A stretch of 64,000 nucleotides of DNA from Prosopocoilus inquinatus (GCA_036172665.1 CM069870.1:29610001-29674000), one strand, 5' to 3'. Shown: positions 13,801-23,597, counted from the stretch's first letter. Numbers and translations are program-made. The notes: generated by a model from the letters alone, not told the origin.

Positions 13801-16800
13801 CCCCTAATTAAGAAAGGAGGGGTTTGGGCGAATCGAAATCATCATGACCAAGGTCGAGACATAGTTGGGCTAACGCCATCTGCCCTCCATTCTATAGAGC
13901 GGTCGGGTAGAGTACGCTGTTGCATACGCTCCTACTAATACACATACATTGTCCGCTCTACAGAATGGAGGGCATTTGCCCAACTATGCCTCGACGTTGA
14001 TCATGACATAAGCAAAAACCACCTGTGCAAAGATGATATCAGTAAAAACCAATGGCTTCAAATATCAAATGTGAACGTAACTTACCTTTACGTTCGAAAT
14101 ACCAAGAGGACAAAAACATAAATCGCAGAAACTTTATAACACAAAAACAGACGTCGCCGAGTTTTATGGCCGATCTCGACGTTTAGAATAAACATTCGAT
14201 TTGATTCCCACGAAATGTGATGAAATGCAGCTGCGGACGCAAAGGAAAAAGGAAAATTGTGTAATCAACGCTAAAATAGAAAACTCAGGACCGATACAAA
14301 TTTAATTGAAGGCAATAATAACGTTGAAACAGCGAAAATCGTAAAACGATTTATTGCCGGATTATTCCGAGATGTACAAAAACAGTTTGCAACTTGCACC
14401 ACACAATTAGATCGAGACGTGCGATACAGTTTGTGTCCTAAAAGTACAATTACACTGCGACGGTAATGATGATAAAAAAAACTTATTTTGGCGTAATAAA
14501 AGCAGGCGAGAAACTCCGTCGTCCTGATTGTAATGTGTACTTATATGTATTGGAGTATTCAAAAAAACTAAAATAGACAGAGAATTGTACTTTTCTATTT
14601 GATCACAAAGGTAAAGTAACACATTTCGAATTAAAGATAAAGCATTTACTTTACAAAAAGCTTACAGAGAATCCACATAATTTGACAGTTTCCGAGAATG
14701 AATAACTTAAATGAAACCACTGACTTTTTCTATGCAGTTCCCAGACCTTTTTGTAGCTTCAACTGCAAAAATAAAATAATTATTTTTAAATACAACAAAT
14801 ATATATTCTAAAACATAAAAGGAAATTATATACATAGATTACTTCTTTATTGGAATGGTCTCCAGTTGAACTTTTTTATGCAGAGATGAAATGGGTTCAA
14901 AACAACACGATTTGAATTTTTTCTGGAGTTTTATAAACAGCATTAAAAATCATTACAATATTATTAGTTACTATTAATGGCATGCCAGTGGCATGCCGCA
15001 TACATCTGTCGAAATGCCGATGATTGATAGATGGGGCGATTGTAGGTGGGTAGTTGCTTTCACCTTCCAACTTAAAGACTGAAGAAACCTCCTAGCTTTA
15101 AAGAGGAAGTTGCCTTATCTGTATAACCAGATAAAGATAAAATATCCGAAGATGTTTTATTTTTAAATCCCTGATTAAGTAATTGACAAAACGTTATTTT
15201 TTTGTCTGGGAATGCATATTCAGTGACCTGAAATAAATCTGTTTAACATTTTTGTTTGGAATGAAAGAGAATTGGTTATAGAAACAGATGCAGTATAAAG
15301 ATATTTTTCCGTATTAAAAGAATAAAAAAATTTAATAACCGTTTCCATTGTAAGTATCTTTCCTAAAATTGTTACAGAAACTTTACCGGTTTATTAACTG
15401 CGTGGAATTGGTCTCGCCCCATCACGCAGCTAGAGAATTAGTACACACGATTCGTCAGGGGCAAATTACCAGTTTGTTTCAGAAAAGTATCAAAAGGGTT
15501 CGTTAAGTGTTGAACCTTTGGGGAATATTTTTCTTGATGATATTTGTTTCAGAAGGAACACGAACAGCGTAGACGAAGAAAAAGTAAAGCACAATTCTTC
15601 GAGATGATTCAAGAAATCAGAAGGTGAGTAACTTAGAAAATTAGAGAGTAGATTAATTAGGTACATTGATGTTAAAGCACCATTCGCAGGCAGCAGCAGG
15701 AGGAACGAGAGCATCCGTTAGAATCGGTAACGGAAGTTGACTCGGAGTATCAACTTTCTCCGGATGAAAAGAAAATAAAGTCGAGTCCAAGTATTATCCG
15801 ACGAACTTTTATGCGCACAAGTCCTAAAATGGAATCCACTGCCAAAGTCAAGTCTCCTACGACGTATTTTAGCAAACAATTGTTCAGTCCCCGGTCTAAA
15901 AATAAAGCTAGAAGTTCAACAGCTTTAAACGTTCGTAGATTTAGTTCGGATAGTGTATTTAATTCGCAAACTTTGAATAGGGATCGTAGTAGCGTAGTCG
16001 GCAGACGATTAAGTAAAGATGCCGGATCATTTTTAAATAGTAGTCCGCCAGATATAAACAGTAGGCGATCGAGTTATCTTGATATTATTAGTTCTGGAAA
16101 TAAATTAGCAGGTAAAAGTCCTGTGCTGTCCATTGAAAACGTATCGGACTGCAGTTTAAAATCAAACGAACTTATACGCAAGTTATCGGATTCAGAAAGT
16201 ATCGGTAGGAAATTGGCAACCCTTCCAAAATATAAAGAACCACTCGATCGTCACCGGCTGCAGCCTCAATACAGCTTAACGATCGGAAAAAGCGACGAAG
16301 CTTTAAGTAGAGGAGAGAAACTTCAAGACAGTCAAGTGTCCTCTGCTAAAAGTTGCCAGAATATCTCCGACACCCAGCACATTGATATGAAAATATTAAA
16401 TTTAACCCCCGAACAAAAAAGTAACCTTTCCGACGACGAGATCGCAAGGAGAAATAAATTAACTGTAGACCAACTCCAAACACATTTGGCTAATAAACCA
16501 CCGTTGAAAACAAAAACACGTAAAGACAATAATAACTCAAAGCCCAAAAACGTTAACCCCCAAATCCGAATACAGATAGAAGACACATCGAAACCTGCGG
16601 AAAGCCGTAAAATTAAAACGAGACATCAGAGTATAGGTGACGGTACTAAAAATACCTCCGTCCCCGAACCATCAAAAAGAAATAAATTAACAGAACACTC
16701 TAGATCTTTAGATAGTAATCCACGCAAAGAATTCATTAGATCAAGATCTCCGCGATGTCAAGAACATGATTTACCACCAGCACCTCCTCCACCGAATTGC

Positions 16801-16944
16801 TCGCCTCGAAATTCTAACGGCAGATCACCTCTCGAACGATTATCGAAAGATGAATTAGTATTACTCTGGCGCAGTTCGGAATCTGAATTGCGAAGTCACC
16901 TCTTAAAAGCAATAAGAGATAAAGATGACAATGATCCACCGTGA
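944..16944 (+). CDS. Nmdar2: NMDA-type ionotropic glutamate receptor subunit 2, 3' part of the gene
   Basis: A ligand-gated cation channel subunit of excitatory synapses; it pairs with NMDA receptor subunit 1. Six exons join in frame: 944-1884, 7696-7977, 8031-8324, 15378-15497, 15553-15623, 15690-16944. Acceptors and donors are GT-AG. The order is ligand-binding S1 (CCYGLSMDLLENVA, then SIRSEVIDYSVPYF with the ligand-contacting Arg), M1, pore loop (MWGLLCGHLVAF), M3 with SYTANIAAL, S2 (LLSQRVGAPKASAAEYY; LDIIIADTPILDYY; GFPLK|DSISAVIAKYSSNGY), M4, and a long cytoplasmic tail of about 420 residues ending after SELRSHLLKAI. The amino-terminal domain and the start of S1 are left of the window. 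Introns of 5.8 and 7.1 kb are filled with repeats; the other three are 53-66 bp. The gene looks intact. The assignment rests on the SYTAN and S2 motifs and on the subunit-2-like tail. Confidence 0.93.
2567..3532. repeat. 311 bp tandem repeats ending in a 135 bp inverted arm (foldback-like element)
   Basis: The unit beginning AGATAAAATAGCGACATC starts at 2571, 2882 and 3193, so the period is exactly 311 bp and there are about 2.7 direct units. The third unit runs into an inverted segment: 3250-3384 and 3398-3532 are reverse complements with no mismatch that I can see, separated by 13 bp (GGACAGCTGTTTC). Decayed relatives lie at 32021-32288 and 54355-54511. Both also show unit sequence followed by an inverted arm starting at the (A)G(A/C)(G/C)GCTGCTCGAGG phrase. 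Open frames in the unit are short and look incidental. It is likely a non-autonomous DNA element with a satellite-like core. It sits in Nmdar2 intron sequence. Confidence 0.85.
3651..4286. mobile_element. hAT-like non-autonomous element with internal 168 bp repeats
   Basis: The left end CAGTGGCGGCTCGT and right end ACGAGCCGCCATTG form a 14 bp imperfect terminal inverted repeat. Inside, the phrase AACGTCTCTCCGTCCTCCCG recurs at 3881 and 4049 (168 bp apart), and flanking AT-rich stretches repeat about 2.5 times. An 8 bp target duplication is not clean (TGAATTTC against GACTTTTC). There is no coding capacity. The hAT assignment rests only on the CAG start and the type of end. Confidence 0.6.
4287..6295. 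other. Nmdar2 intron, no gene or element recognised
   Basis: AT-rich intronic sequence. Short open frames here have no family resemblance and no splice context. A small imperfect direct repeat AGAATAATAT/AGAATAAATAT occurs near 4660-4710. Nothing else is supported. Confidence 0.4.
6296..6575 (+). repeat. tRNA-derived SINE (candidate)
   Basis: The sequence GGTCCAAGTGG near 6309 fits a pol III A box and GGGTTCGCAAC near 6351 fits a decayed B box, with about 31 bp between them. A unique body follows and an A-rich end (AAAAAAA) near 6569-6575. The B box deviates from the canonical GGTTCGAATCC, so the copy is old. Target duplications were not identified. The element lies in the Nmdar2 intron in the sense direction. 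Confidence 0.62.
6576..7695. other. Nmdar2 intron, AT-rich, nothing recognised
   Basis: No repeat boundary, frame or RNA gene is supported between the SINE and the S2 exon. The last bases form the TTTTAG acceptor at 7695. Confidence 0.4.
7696..8324 (+). CDS. Nmdar2: Nmdar2 exons: S2 lobe and M4
   Basis: Two exons, 7696-7977 and 8031-8324, are separated by a 53 bp intron (donor GTTCGC at 7978, acceptor TTTTTTAG at 8030), all in phase 0. Together they read through GFPLK|DSISAVIAKYSSNGY, a diagnostic S2 stretch of NMDA receptor subunits. They include the ligand-coordinating Asp in IIIADTPILDYY and the paired cysteines of S2 (DHGC, GLPCF). M4 is the hydrophobic run beginning LGVAAVTGVFILLGVGM. 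The second exon ends before a GTTAGC donor at 8325. Confidence 0.93.
8870..10812. mobile_element. Long-inverted-repeat MITE interrupted by a second element
   Basis: The outer ends match as inverted repeats: GTACAGGGTTAGTTTTATAA at the left, and the complement of TTTATAAAACTTATCCTGTAC at the right. The left arm 8870-9105 plus 10287-10440 pairs with the right arm of about 10450-10812, so apart from the insert the element is almost one hairpin of about 760 bp. For example, the arm phrase with AAACAAATTAAAATATTGTT near 10390 returns as its complement near 10480. No coding capacity is seen. It lies in Nmdar2 intron 3. Confidence 0.8.
9106..10286. mobile_element. TA-flanked MITE nested in the 8870-10812 element
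   Basis: Ends CAGGGAAGGGCAAAAGTATGG and the complement of CCATACTTTTGCCCTTCCCTG are inverted, and each is bordered by TA (9104-9105, 10287-10288). This fits Tc1/mariner-type insertion. The end motif occurs a third time, inverted, near 9826-9848. The stretches around 9420-9850 and 9856-10286 resemble each other as direct repeats of about 435 bp, so the insert is one full element plus a duplicated half. Removing it restores the pairing of the outer arms. It has no coding capacity. Confidence 0.82.
10813..11758. other. Nmdar2 intron, nothing recognised
   Basis: AT-rich sequence with only short frames. No element boundary was found before the target duplication of the hAT element at 11759. Confidence 0.4.
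11767..13409. mobile_element. hAT non-autonomous element with target-site duplications
   Basis: Terminal inverted repeats are CAGCGTTTCCCAAA at the left and TTTGGGAAACGCTG at the right. The 8 bp flanks ACCTAAAT (11759-11766) and ACTTAAAT (13410-13417) match at seven positions, which is the length expected for hAT insertion. The interior holds no transposase. A 537 bp segment is duplicated in tandem (12331-12867 and 12868-13404). The element is in Nmdar2 intron 3. Confidence 0.88.
12331..13404. repeat. 537 bp tandem duplication inside the hAT element
   Basis: The two copies start CGCTAATATTTG at 12331 and 12868 and are identical as far as I can read. Copy 1 ends in the right terminal repeat core GTTTGGGAAA. 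CGCT is present at 12331, 12868 and 13405, so the event may have used that 4 bp microhomology. Near-identity implies the duplication is much younger than the host element. Confidence 0.9.
13842..14006. repeat. Imperfect inverted repeat, arms of about 55-64 bp
   Basis: The left arm 13842-13905 (TCATGACCAAGGTCGAGACA and onward) pairs with 13951-14006 (ending TCGACGTTGATCATGA). The matching cores are CATAGTTGGGC and GCCCTCCATTCT.TAGAGCGG; the left arm has about 8 extra bases. The loop is about 45 bp. It may be a small MITE or foldback fragment. Confidence 0.65.
14007..15377. other. End of Nmdar2 intron 3, nothing recognised
   Basis: AT-rich sequence with short incidental frames. GGCATGCC occurs twice 11 bp apart near 14980-14998. 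The intron ends in the acceptor TTACAG at 15377. Confidence 0.4.
15378..16944 (+). CDS. Nmdar2: Nmdar2 exons: cytoplasmic tail
   Basis: Exons 15378-15497, 15553-15623 and 15690-16944 encode the intracellular tail. The first begins KLYRFINCVELVSPHHAAREL, the second KEHEQRRRRKSKAQFFEMI (basic, juxtamembrane), and the third is one long exon ending at TGA 16942-16944. The tail is rich in Ser, Arg and Lys, contains a short polyproline run (PPAPPPP), and closes with ERLSKDELVLLWRSSESELR, a helical-looking segment. The joins are in phase (0, then a codon split AG|G). The tail shows no domain I recognise beyond these features. Confidence 0.88.
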
Positions 16945-17755
16945 AAATAACGTAAAAGAATTAGGGGACAAAAGCGGCTGTTAAGCTTCTCGATCATTAC
17001 AAATCATCGACCATTTTATGAACTAGCTAACACACATGATTCGATTTTAAAGTACCTTTGACTAAGTCTTATTTTTGTAAGTCGTTTATTCAAATCTTGG
17101 CACAAACTCCGGAGTACGACAGAAGCTCGATTTTTGAATAAATGGCCTTAGGTTAGTAGAGTGATATTATCAACGACCACTAAATGTTAAATAGTCGCCT
17201 TCATCTTATATAGAGGTATAACCTCAGGCCTTCATCTTAGGACTGTTTTAACTAGATCACTATTTATCGATATTACAAAGGTAGATCTTAACTCATTATA
17301 ACACTTACACCAAGAGTAATTATCTAATTTTATTGTATTATATTTTCAGAGGCTAAAAATTTAATACGCACAATTAAAGTTAGAAAAACATGCAGAGGAT
17401 TGTTCGCCACTTCTTATGATAACTTAATTGACGGCCTCACGAACACTAAATTTTTATCCTCTGTAACTTCGGGTTAGTCTAGTAGAAAGTAGATAATGTA
17501 CTGATTTAGAACAATTTTTCAGTATTTCAACTAGCTGTACGTACACACAACTATTACGCCAATCAGCATAATAAAATTTAGGTTTTAGTAGCTGCTTTCA
17601 TCAAGTTAATTTAAATAAAACATGTAAAAAATAGTAATTATTATTATTCTGAATATTTTTTTTGTTATTTTATGCTTAACGTTATTGCTGCAATTTGGGA
17701 GAACTAGAGCATTTAACCAAGATTTTTAGGACCAACTTAGAAGTAAGAAAATAAA
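16945..17755 (+). other. Probable Nmdar2 3' UTR with two candidate polyadenylation signals
   Basis: This AT-rich sequence follows the Nmdar2 stop and holds no usable frame. AATAAA occurs at 17613-17618 and at 17750-17755; either could end the transcript. The short phrase GCCTTCATCTTA is repeated around 17191-17240. Which signal is used cannot be told from sequence. Confidence 0.5.
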
Positions 17756-17773
17756 ACTTTACTCAATTTATTA

Positions 17774-18361
17774 AGGTGCTTCTATGCAATGCAATTTAAT
17801 TTAAGTAAAATTAATTTAGAAAGTTGAAACTTGCACGTGTTAACTACAACGCAACACAAGAAAAATGGTGTAACATATTTTAATTGCACACCAGACCTCA
17901 AGTATCAAGCATATAAAGTTCTACATTTGGCATTTTATAGCACTTTTTGGAAGAGTTTAAATTTAAATTATTTTAACGATTTAATGATAAATAATAAAAG
18001 TTTTAAAATTAAAAATACAAGAGCAATACGTAACCGTGAACAGTTAATTGCCAATTTTTTTATAAACTTCTTCATCTCAATTCTCATAGAAAATTATTAT
18101 CACTTCACCTACTCTGTTACTTAAAAGTTTCTGTTTCTTTCGTTAGCTCTTTTTCTTTGTCTTATTGAAAATGAAACGAAAGAAAAAGTTGCATTTATGG
18201 AGATATTAAGATAGTTAAGTTCACTTAAATTGTGTGTTATTTGTAAACTCACCATGCAATTTTTGATATTTTTGTCGTCAAGCGCAACTTTGACATGATG
18301 CAACTTTAATGGCGTAACTTAAACTTACGCGCCATTTAAATCGCACTGTGTAAAAGCACCT
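17774..18361. mobile_element. TA-flanked MITE, 588 bp
   Basis: The left end AGGTGCTTCTATGCAATGC and the complement of the right end (AGGTGCTTTTACACAGTGCG) are inverted repeats with mismatches; both are bordered by TA. No coding potential is supported; the 97-codon frame inside is AT-rich and featureless. The family is uncertain. Confidence 0.7.
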
Positions 18362-19149
18362 TACTTAAATATATTAATCATTTCTAATAACGCCAAATAT
18401 GTAGTTAAGTATGAGAAAAGTCAGAATTAGTCGTCGACGTGTAGTTTTAATTTTTTAAACTTTTATTTTTATTTTAAATTTTGATATGCTTTAGAGTGAA
18501 TTGTAAATTGTCACAAGTAGTTCGCGTAACAGATTGGATATGCCACTTCGTTAGAAATTTGGGATATGTATATTAAATAATGTGTGCTTTGATACATAAC
18601 TCGAAATAATGATATTCATATTCGCTTTGGCATTCCCTAATTTTTTTAAGTCACTATTGCAGCTTACCATCTAAATTGATGTTCTTTTCTTGCTCAAAAT
18701 ATAAGAAGCGAAAGATATTACAATCATGCCATCCTTATGTTATCCAGCGCTTTAATTATAATGGATTATAATTTCATATAATCGGGAAGTTATAAAGTAT
18801 TCTAACATGAAATAACTTAAAATTGTAATGGAAAATTGAAATGCTCAAATGAGACTTAGGAAGAACAAATTTGAAGAATTTTGGTTGAAAACTTTTACGT
18901 GTCGATTTGGACACTAGTAGACTTTGTTAAATCTTTTCGAAGATCGACGCTAACATGAGAAGGTATTTTTCTGAAAATGTGTGTGATTTGATTGCATTAC
19001 GTTTATTATTTATCCAAGAAAGCCCAAAACGCGTCGCCGACGAGATAAAATAAACGCTGTTCATGTTTACATACTACTGATAATCTTTATCAAACTTACT
19101 AGGTGTGTATAATAAGGTGACCAGATTTCAATTTAGGTAAGGCGGAACA
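18362..19149. other. Intergenic, nothing recognised
   Basis: AT-rich sequence without repeat boundaries or coding signals that I can support. Confidence 0.35.
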
Positions 19150-19555
19150 ACCCAATCCGACCAACGAGATAACTTTACTTTTAAAGAGTACTCACCAATG
19201 AAGTTCCAAAAAAAAAATCTAACCGTAGCGATTCACAAATGTAATTGTAGCAATTTATCGATTACAAATTCAAAATACTTTTCGGAGAGAGAGGGGGACG
19301 ACATTTTTGTATAGAAATTAGAGCAAAGTGTTGATTATTGAACATGAAAACATTGAAACCCAACACAACCAATAAAATAACTGTGCTTTTAAAGAGTGCT
19401 CATTCACCAATTAAATTTCAAGAAAAAATAACCGCTGAGTTTCATAAATGTTGTGTTGCAATTTATTGATCGCAAATTCAAAATACTTTTCAGAGAAAGA
19501 GAGGGAGACGATATTTTTGTACAGAAATTACTACATTGAACATTAAAACATTGAA
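19150..19555. repeat. Diverged tandem duplication, about 212 bp unit
   Basis: Two copies share CAATTTAT.GAT..CAAATTCAAAATACTTTTC followed by GAGAGAGAGGG-type purine runs and TTTTTGTA.AGAAATTA. The second copy lies about 210 bp after the first and has diverged clearly. The pair may belong to a larger element that begins near 19115 (AAGGTGACCAGAT); I could not define its other end. Confidence 0.6.
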
Positions 19556-20155
19556 CAAAAAAATGACAAAACGCTTACCAAAACGGGATGCACAAATAAG
19601 CTAAATGAAAAAGAAATTGTTAAGTCAACGAATTTTATAGTTTTACACTTTTTGTGCATTGGCTTAAATAAAATGTTTTTGTTTCAACATTAATATTCTT
19701 AACTGAACATATTAATAATATTAAGAAAAATGCTAATCTATTACATTTGACTGAAAGACATAAATGTTTTGCCTAAAATTGAAAAAATTTAATTTGTTAA
19801 GTCAAAAAAATGAAATATCAAAATGATTGTAAGACGCTGTTATCTCGTTTTGGTCACAGCAATCTTTCCGAATCTTCACTAAGGCAGAATTTATTAAATT
19901 TTTAATAAAACTGTTAAGTAATAGTAAGTTAATAGGAGTAATAAATTACAGAGCAAGTAGTTATTGAGAATATAGCTTCTAACTTTTAGATGACGCTCGC
20001 AAATATTCATGATTGTCTTGATTCTCCTTGAAATTAACCGCGAAAATGCGAAAGAAGGAACAATTTTGAAAATCAAGAGCACTGAACCGTAAACAAATAA
20101 AATATTTAATTACGCACAGTGTTGTAATTATTCCGTTTAATTTACACGTTTTTAA

Positions 20156-20552
20156 CATGTGGGTTAGCCGAACAAACTTAGCAAAAACGAAATTATTAAG
20201 CAAACCGTAGATTCTTGAGCACAGGGGGTGAAAACAAGAAGACTGTTACAGTTTCATTTTGCAATTGTTTTCTGTAACACGATTGATCTTTAATTTTCAA
20301 AACATCGGCGATAAAATATTCCAAATTTAGAGTAAATTAATTCCTAAAAATACACACATGTGGGTTAGCCGAGCAAACTTAGCAAAAACAAAATTATTAA
20401 GCAAACCGTAGATTCTTGAGCGCAGGGGGTGAAAACAAGAAAACCGTTACAGTTTCATTTTGCAATTATTTTCTGTAACACGATTGATCTTTAATTTTCA
20501 AAACCTCGGCGATAAAATATTCCAAATTTAGAGTAAATGAATTCCTAAAAAT
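20156..20552. repeat. 201 bp tandem duplication, two copies
   Basis: ATGTGGGTTAGCCGA starts at 20157 and 20358. The copies share GCAAACCGTAGATTCTTGAG, a GGGGGTGAAAACAAGAA phrase and GCGATAAAATATTCC, with about ten substitutions. No open frame is conserved across both copies. Confidence 0.8.
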
Positions 20553-21575
20553 ATTCGACTTGCAAATTTATTTCGTATAATTTCTTGGTCCACCACAAAT
20601 CAGAACAAGTGAAATAAATGGTCGGATTTTTTTCATGAATGAGACTTGTATGTTATTGTCAAACGTATTCAAGGAATTTCCTTATATCGTTTAGGAGGCA
20701 AAATTGACTAACCCGAAGCGATATCCACACATTCTAGACCGATTTTGTTTCATCGTTCATACTTGCTTGTTATAATATTTGAAAATAAACATATTTAAAT
20801 ATTAACGAAAAATTTTGTTAATTGAATACGTTTTTGGTTGACTGAATATTTTTATTTTTCTCATTATATAAATAAATAAAAATCTTAACTTATCGGATCT
20901 TAGTGGGCGAATAATTAACCAGTTAATAAATTTGTATTTTTTGCTGTAAAGTGGCAAAAAGTTTATGCTTTCCTTAAAACTTCACGGGACGCAAGACAAA
21001 TTGTTAGAAATCGGGACTGTCCCACCAAAATCGGAACCTTAGTGTATAACATTCTACATATGAACTTTCCCAAAATTTCGTCGTATTGTATTGAATATTT
21101 CATACCTAATATGTGTTCACGATGTTTTGACTTTCAGCGTAGGCCATTTTCGTTGGTATCACTAAAAAATATGGACTCCAGAAAATTGGGTTAGAAGATC
21201 GGAGCTCCCACTACTAAATGTTGTGAATGATTTAATTTTCTTTATCCTTACCATTCTTTACCGACCAGTATAAGCATTTTACCAGTCATTAACACAGTCG
21301 TTATTACAAAATAAAAAAAACTTCATAATTTTTGATGTCAGACTTGACTTCTATCAAATTACATGTACGTAACCTAACGAAAAAGAAACATAGCCCACTA
21401 GAAAGTCAAGAGATTTGTGAATGCTCTATATGTGTTTCATTTTTACAAGTATCAATATTTCTTTAAACTAGCATGTCAAAACTATTACCTAGTTTAGAAA
21501 AAACATTTACATTTATAATATTATTCGCCCCTATTACTGCGGGCCTGTGGATTGGGATCACATATTATAAATAAT
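20553..21575. other. Intergenic, nothing firm
   Basis: AT-rich sequence. The phrase GGGACTGTCCCACC near 21024 resembles an element end but has no partner that I can prove. Confidence 0.35.
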
Positions 21576-21588
21576 AAATATGTCGCTT

Positions 21589-21783
21589 GGGCAAGCTAGT
21601 GGCCAGCGGTTAGCCTAGTTGTGCCACTTGTGAGCGTGGGTTCGAATCCCACCAGGGCCATGGATATCTATGTTGTCCAAGTTTAGACCCAGCTACATTT
21701 ACTGTGAAACTGCCTGGAATGGTTAATGCCAAAAGGCAAACATGAACGGGGACTGCGCAGAGCTAAGCTAGACAAGACAAGAC
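21589..21783 (+). repeat. tRNA-derived SINE with target-site duplications
   Basis: The head has a pol III A box (TGGCCAGCGGTTAGC near 21600) and a canonical B box (GGGTTCGAATCCCACC near 21637). A tRNA-unrelated body and a short repeat tail (AGACAAGACAAGACAAA) follow. Flanks AAATATGTCGCTT (21576-21588) and AAATATGCCGCTT (21784-21796) match in 12 of 13 positions, consistent with retroposition. It is not a functional tRNA gene: the acceptor stem and cloverleaf are not complete. Confidence 0.87.
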
Positions 21784-21796
21784 AAATATGCCGCTT

Positions 21797-22810
21797 AGTT
21801 CTGTTCAATAATATCGTGGATGTGTTCCATATAACGCGTACTAAATCGAAGATACAACGAATTTTAACGAGATTTATTATCTACAATTGATATGAAGAAC
21901 CTGCGCGGAAAATAATTTGTAGTAAAAAGTACCACAATTGTAATAAAATAGAAGACAGAAACAACTTATATATCAAATATACGAACAATTGTTTTAGCTA
22001 GTCCGAATCACTCCACCATGCGTTGTTCTTTTCATCTGAATTTGGCTTGATTGTATCAGACCTATCAATAGTTAATTTTCCTGTAAGTACTGTTCTGAAC
22101 TGTTTCGAACATCTCAAATCCGGTACGTATACCCCCTTCTAGAGCCAACGTTGACTTATAATTAGAGATTCATATTTAAAAAATAGGTACTGTTCTTCCT
22201 GACCGATTTTTATTACTACCTACTTTCGGAATTAATTCTTGGGAATGCACCTAACATAGCCACACTCTATCATAGAGAGCTTGCAGCAGCTCATTAATCG
22301 CTAGGCGGCACAAAATGAATATTACTGTGGACATAAAATTATTCAACATACTATGTACAGCGATGAAAGATCTTTCATAATAGTAAAAACAACATGTAAT
22401 AAATAACGGATGGATGCAGCTGTTGGCAGGCTCGTCGGACGTAACGACATCTCGACGACAAGTGGATCTTGAACAGTCTGCTTCTCTAGCGAAGTAGTTG
22501 ATTGAATATGGTGAAGGCGAAGTGAGTTGTCGAACGTGGAGAAACATAGTCCTTGGTTTATCTTTCTGGTTCGGTCGTTACTCTTCAGAAGGCGGTCGAA
22601 TCCAAGAGGATAGTTACCCACGTACTCTTCTTGGATGGCTGCGTGTTCTGGTGAGGTTGCATTCCTGGTGGGAATGAAATTGCGATCTTCGCAGACCCGT
22701 AATTGGCTGGATGACTGTTCGTGGAGGCAGAGTTAGCTGCTGTGTACGTACGGGGTATCGCCTGACTACGATAATAGAGCGCGGGGCGAATGTAGATACG
22801 CGGTAACCTA
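21797..22810. other. Intergenic, possible retroelement remnant on the minus strand
   Basis: From about 22250 the base composition rises above the surroundings and several overlapping minus-strand frames of 60-98 codons occur. None matches a family I recognise. Together with the TATA-containing patch to the right it could be the leader of a decayed LTR element, but no gag or pol motif is visible. Confidence 0.3.
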
Positions 22811-22852
22811 GATACAACATTAGAGCGCATGGCTATTGTATTTGTGTGTGTG

Positions 22853-23122
22853 TGTTAACGTCGCACTACAAGAGAGAGAGAGAGCGCGCGACGCATTGTT
22901 GAGTGATTTGTTAGTGTTGGAAAAAAAGTCAAATGAATGAATCGAATCGGCTCTGCGCCGACTTTTATATCCGTCAGATCTGGTGGAGAATCCATATTTC
23001 TGTATCATTGGGTGGACTGTAGTTCGAATCGGCGACCATCATAGTCAATCCTTATTCGACAGCGGCCGGTATCTATCCTGCTTCCCCAGTTAGTTGCCGT
23101 AGCGACCAGATGAGATACAACA
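22853..23122 (-). promoter_or_regulatory. LTR-like promoter patch with TATA box (candidate)
   Basis: On the minus strand the patch starts TGTTGTATCTCATC and could end GCGACGTTAACA, giving TGT...ACA limits of about 270 bp. Inside is TATAAAAG (complement at 22962-22969) followed about 25 bp downstream by TCATTCATT, a plausible initiator. A second TGTTGTATCT phrase lies near 22818, just outside. No target duplication and no primer-binding site were found, so a solo LTR is only one reading; a single-copy promoter is another. Confidence 0.35.
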
Positions 23123-23233
23123 TTACTTTTGTTTTTCGTTCTGTGATACATTACCGGAACTAGACATAATTCACTAATGTATTGGAGTAACTGAGACACG
23201 AATTCTTTCGTAAGGCCTCCAATTTTAACAGTG

Positions 23234-23374
23234 CTAGTTGGGAAAAATTCGCCTGGAAGGCAACACCAACTCTGCTGTTTTGCATTTGGCATCTTCTTTT
23301 TCCAATAATTCGGCGAACGACAGCCTCAGTTCTTCAATCCAGAACGGCGGTTGGTGTTGTTTGTGTGTAGACAT
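23234..23374 (-). CDS. Short open frame of 46 codons, unknown
   Basis: The frame runs from ATG at 23374 to TAG at 23234 and begins MSTHKQHQPPFWIEELRLSF. It has a mixed, protein-like composition unlike the AT-rich shadow frames nearby. A second minus-strand frame (23005-23292) overlaps in another register and reads FFPTSTVKIGGLTKEF, so a frameshift may have split one longer protein. I do not recognise the family. It could be the 3' remnant of an element lying against the LTR-like patch. Confidence 0.3.
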   Translation of the reverse strand: MSTHKQHQPPFWIEELRLSFAELLEKEDAKCKTAELVLPSRRIFPN

Positions 23375-23473
23375 GATTGTTTTTATTAAAATCACCAATT
23401 ATAAAATTAAAGAGGATCTAGTTAGTTAAATGTGTTTTTATCTATCTGTCGAAAATTAATTAAAACTCCCATG

Positions 23474-23597
23474 CCCCGATTTTTTTACCTCCTGATAAAT
23501 TTAACTGCCATATAATAAATAGGAAATCTTTATCGACCAGTAGTTTCCAGGGATATTACCTAGCTGATAAATTTATCACGAGGTGAAAAAATCGGGA
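23474..23597. repeat. Hairpin MITE, about 124 bp
   Basis: The left arm CCCCGATTTTTTTACCTCCTGATAAATTTA pairs, with two or three mismatches, with the complement of TAAATTTATCACGAGGTGAAAAAATCGGGA at the right. The loop is about 65 bp. There is no coding capacity and no clear target duplication. Confidence 0.72.

Noticed and set aside
17831..18124. 97-codon plus-strand frame
   Set aside because: It lies entirely inside a MITE, is AT-biased and lacks any protein signature.
21589..21783. A functional tRNA gene
   Set aside because: Pol III boxes are present but there is no complete cloverleaf; the body, repeat tail and target duplications indicate a SINE.
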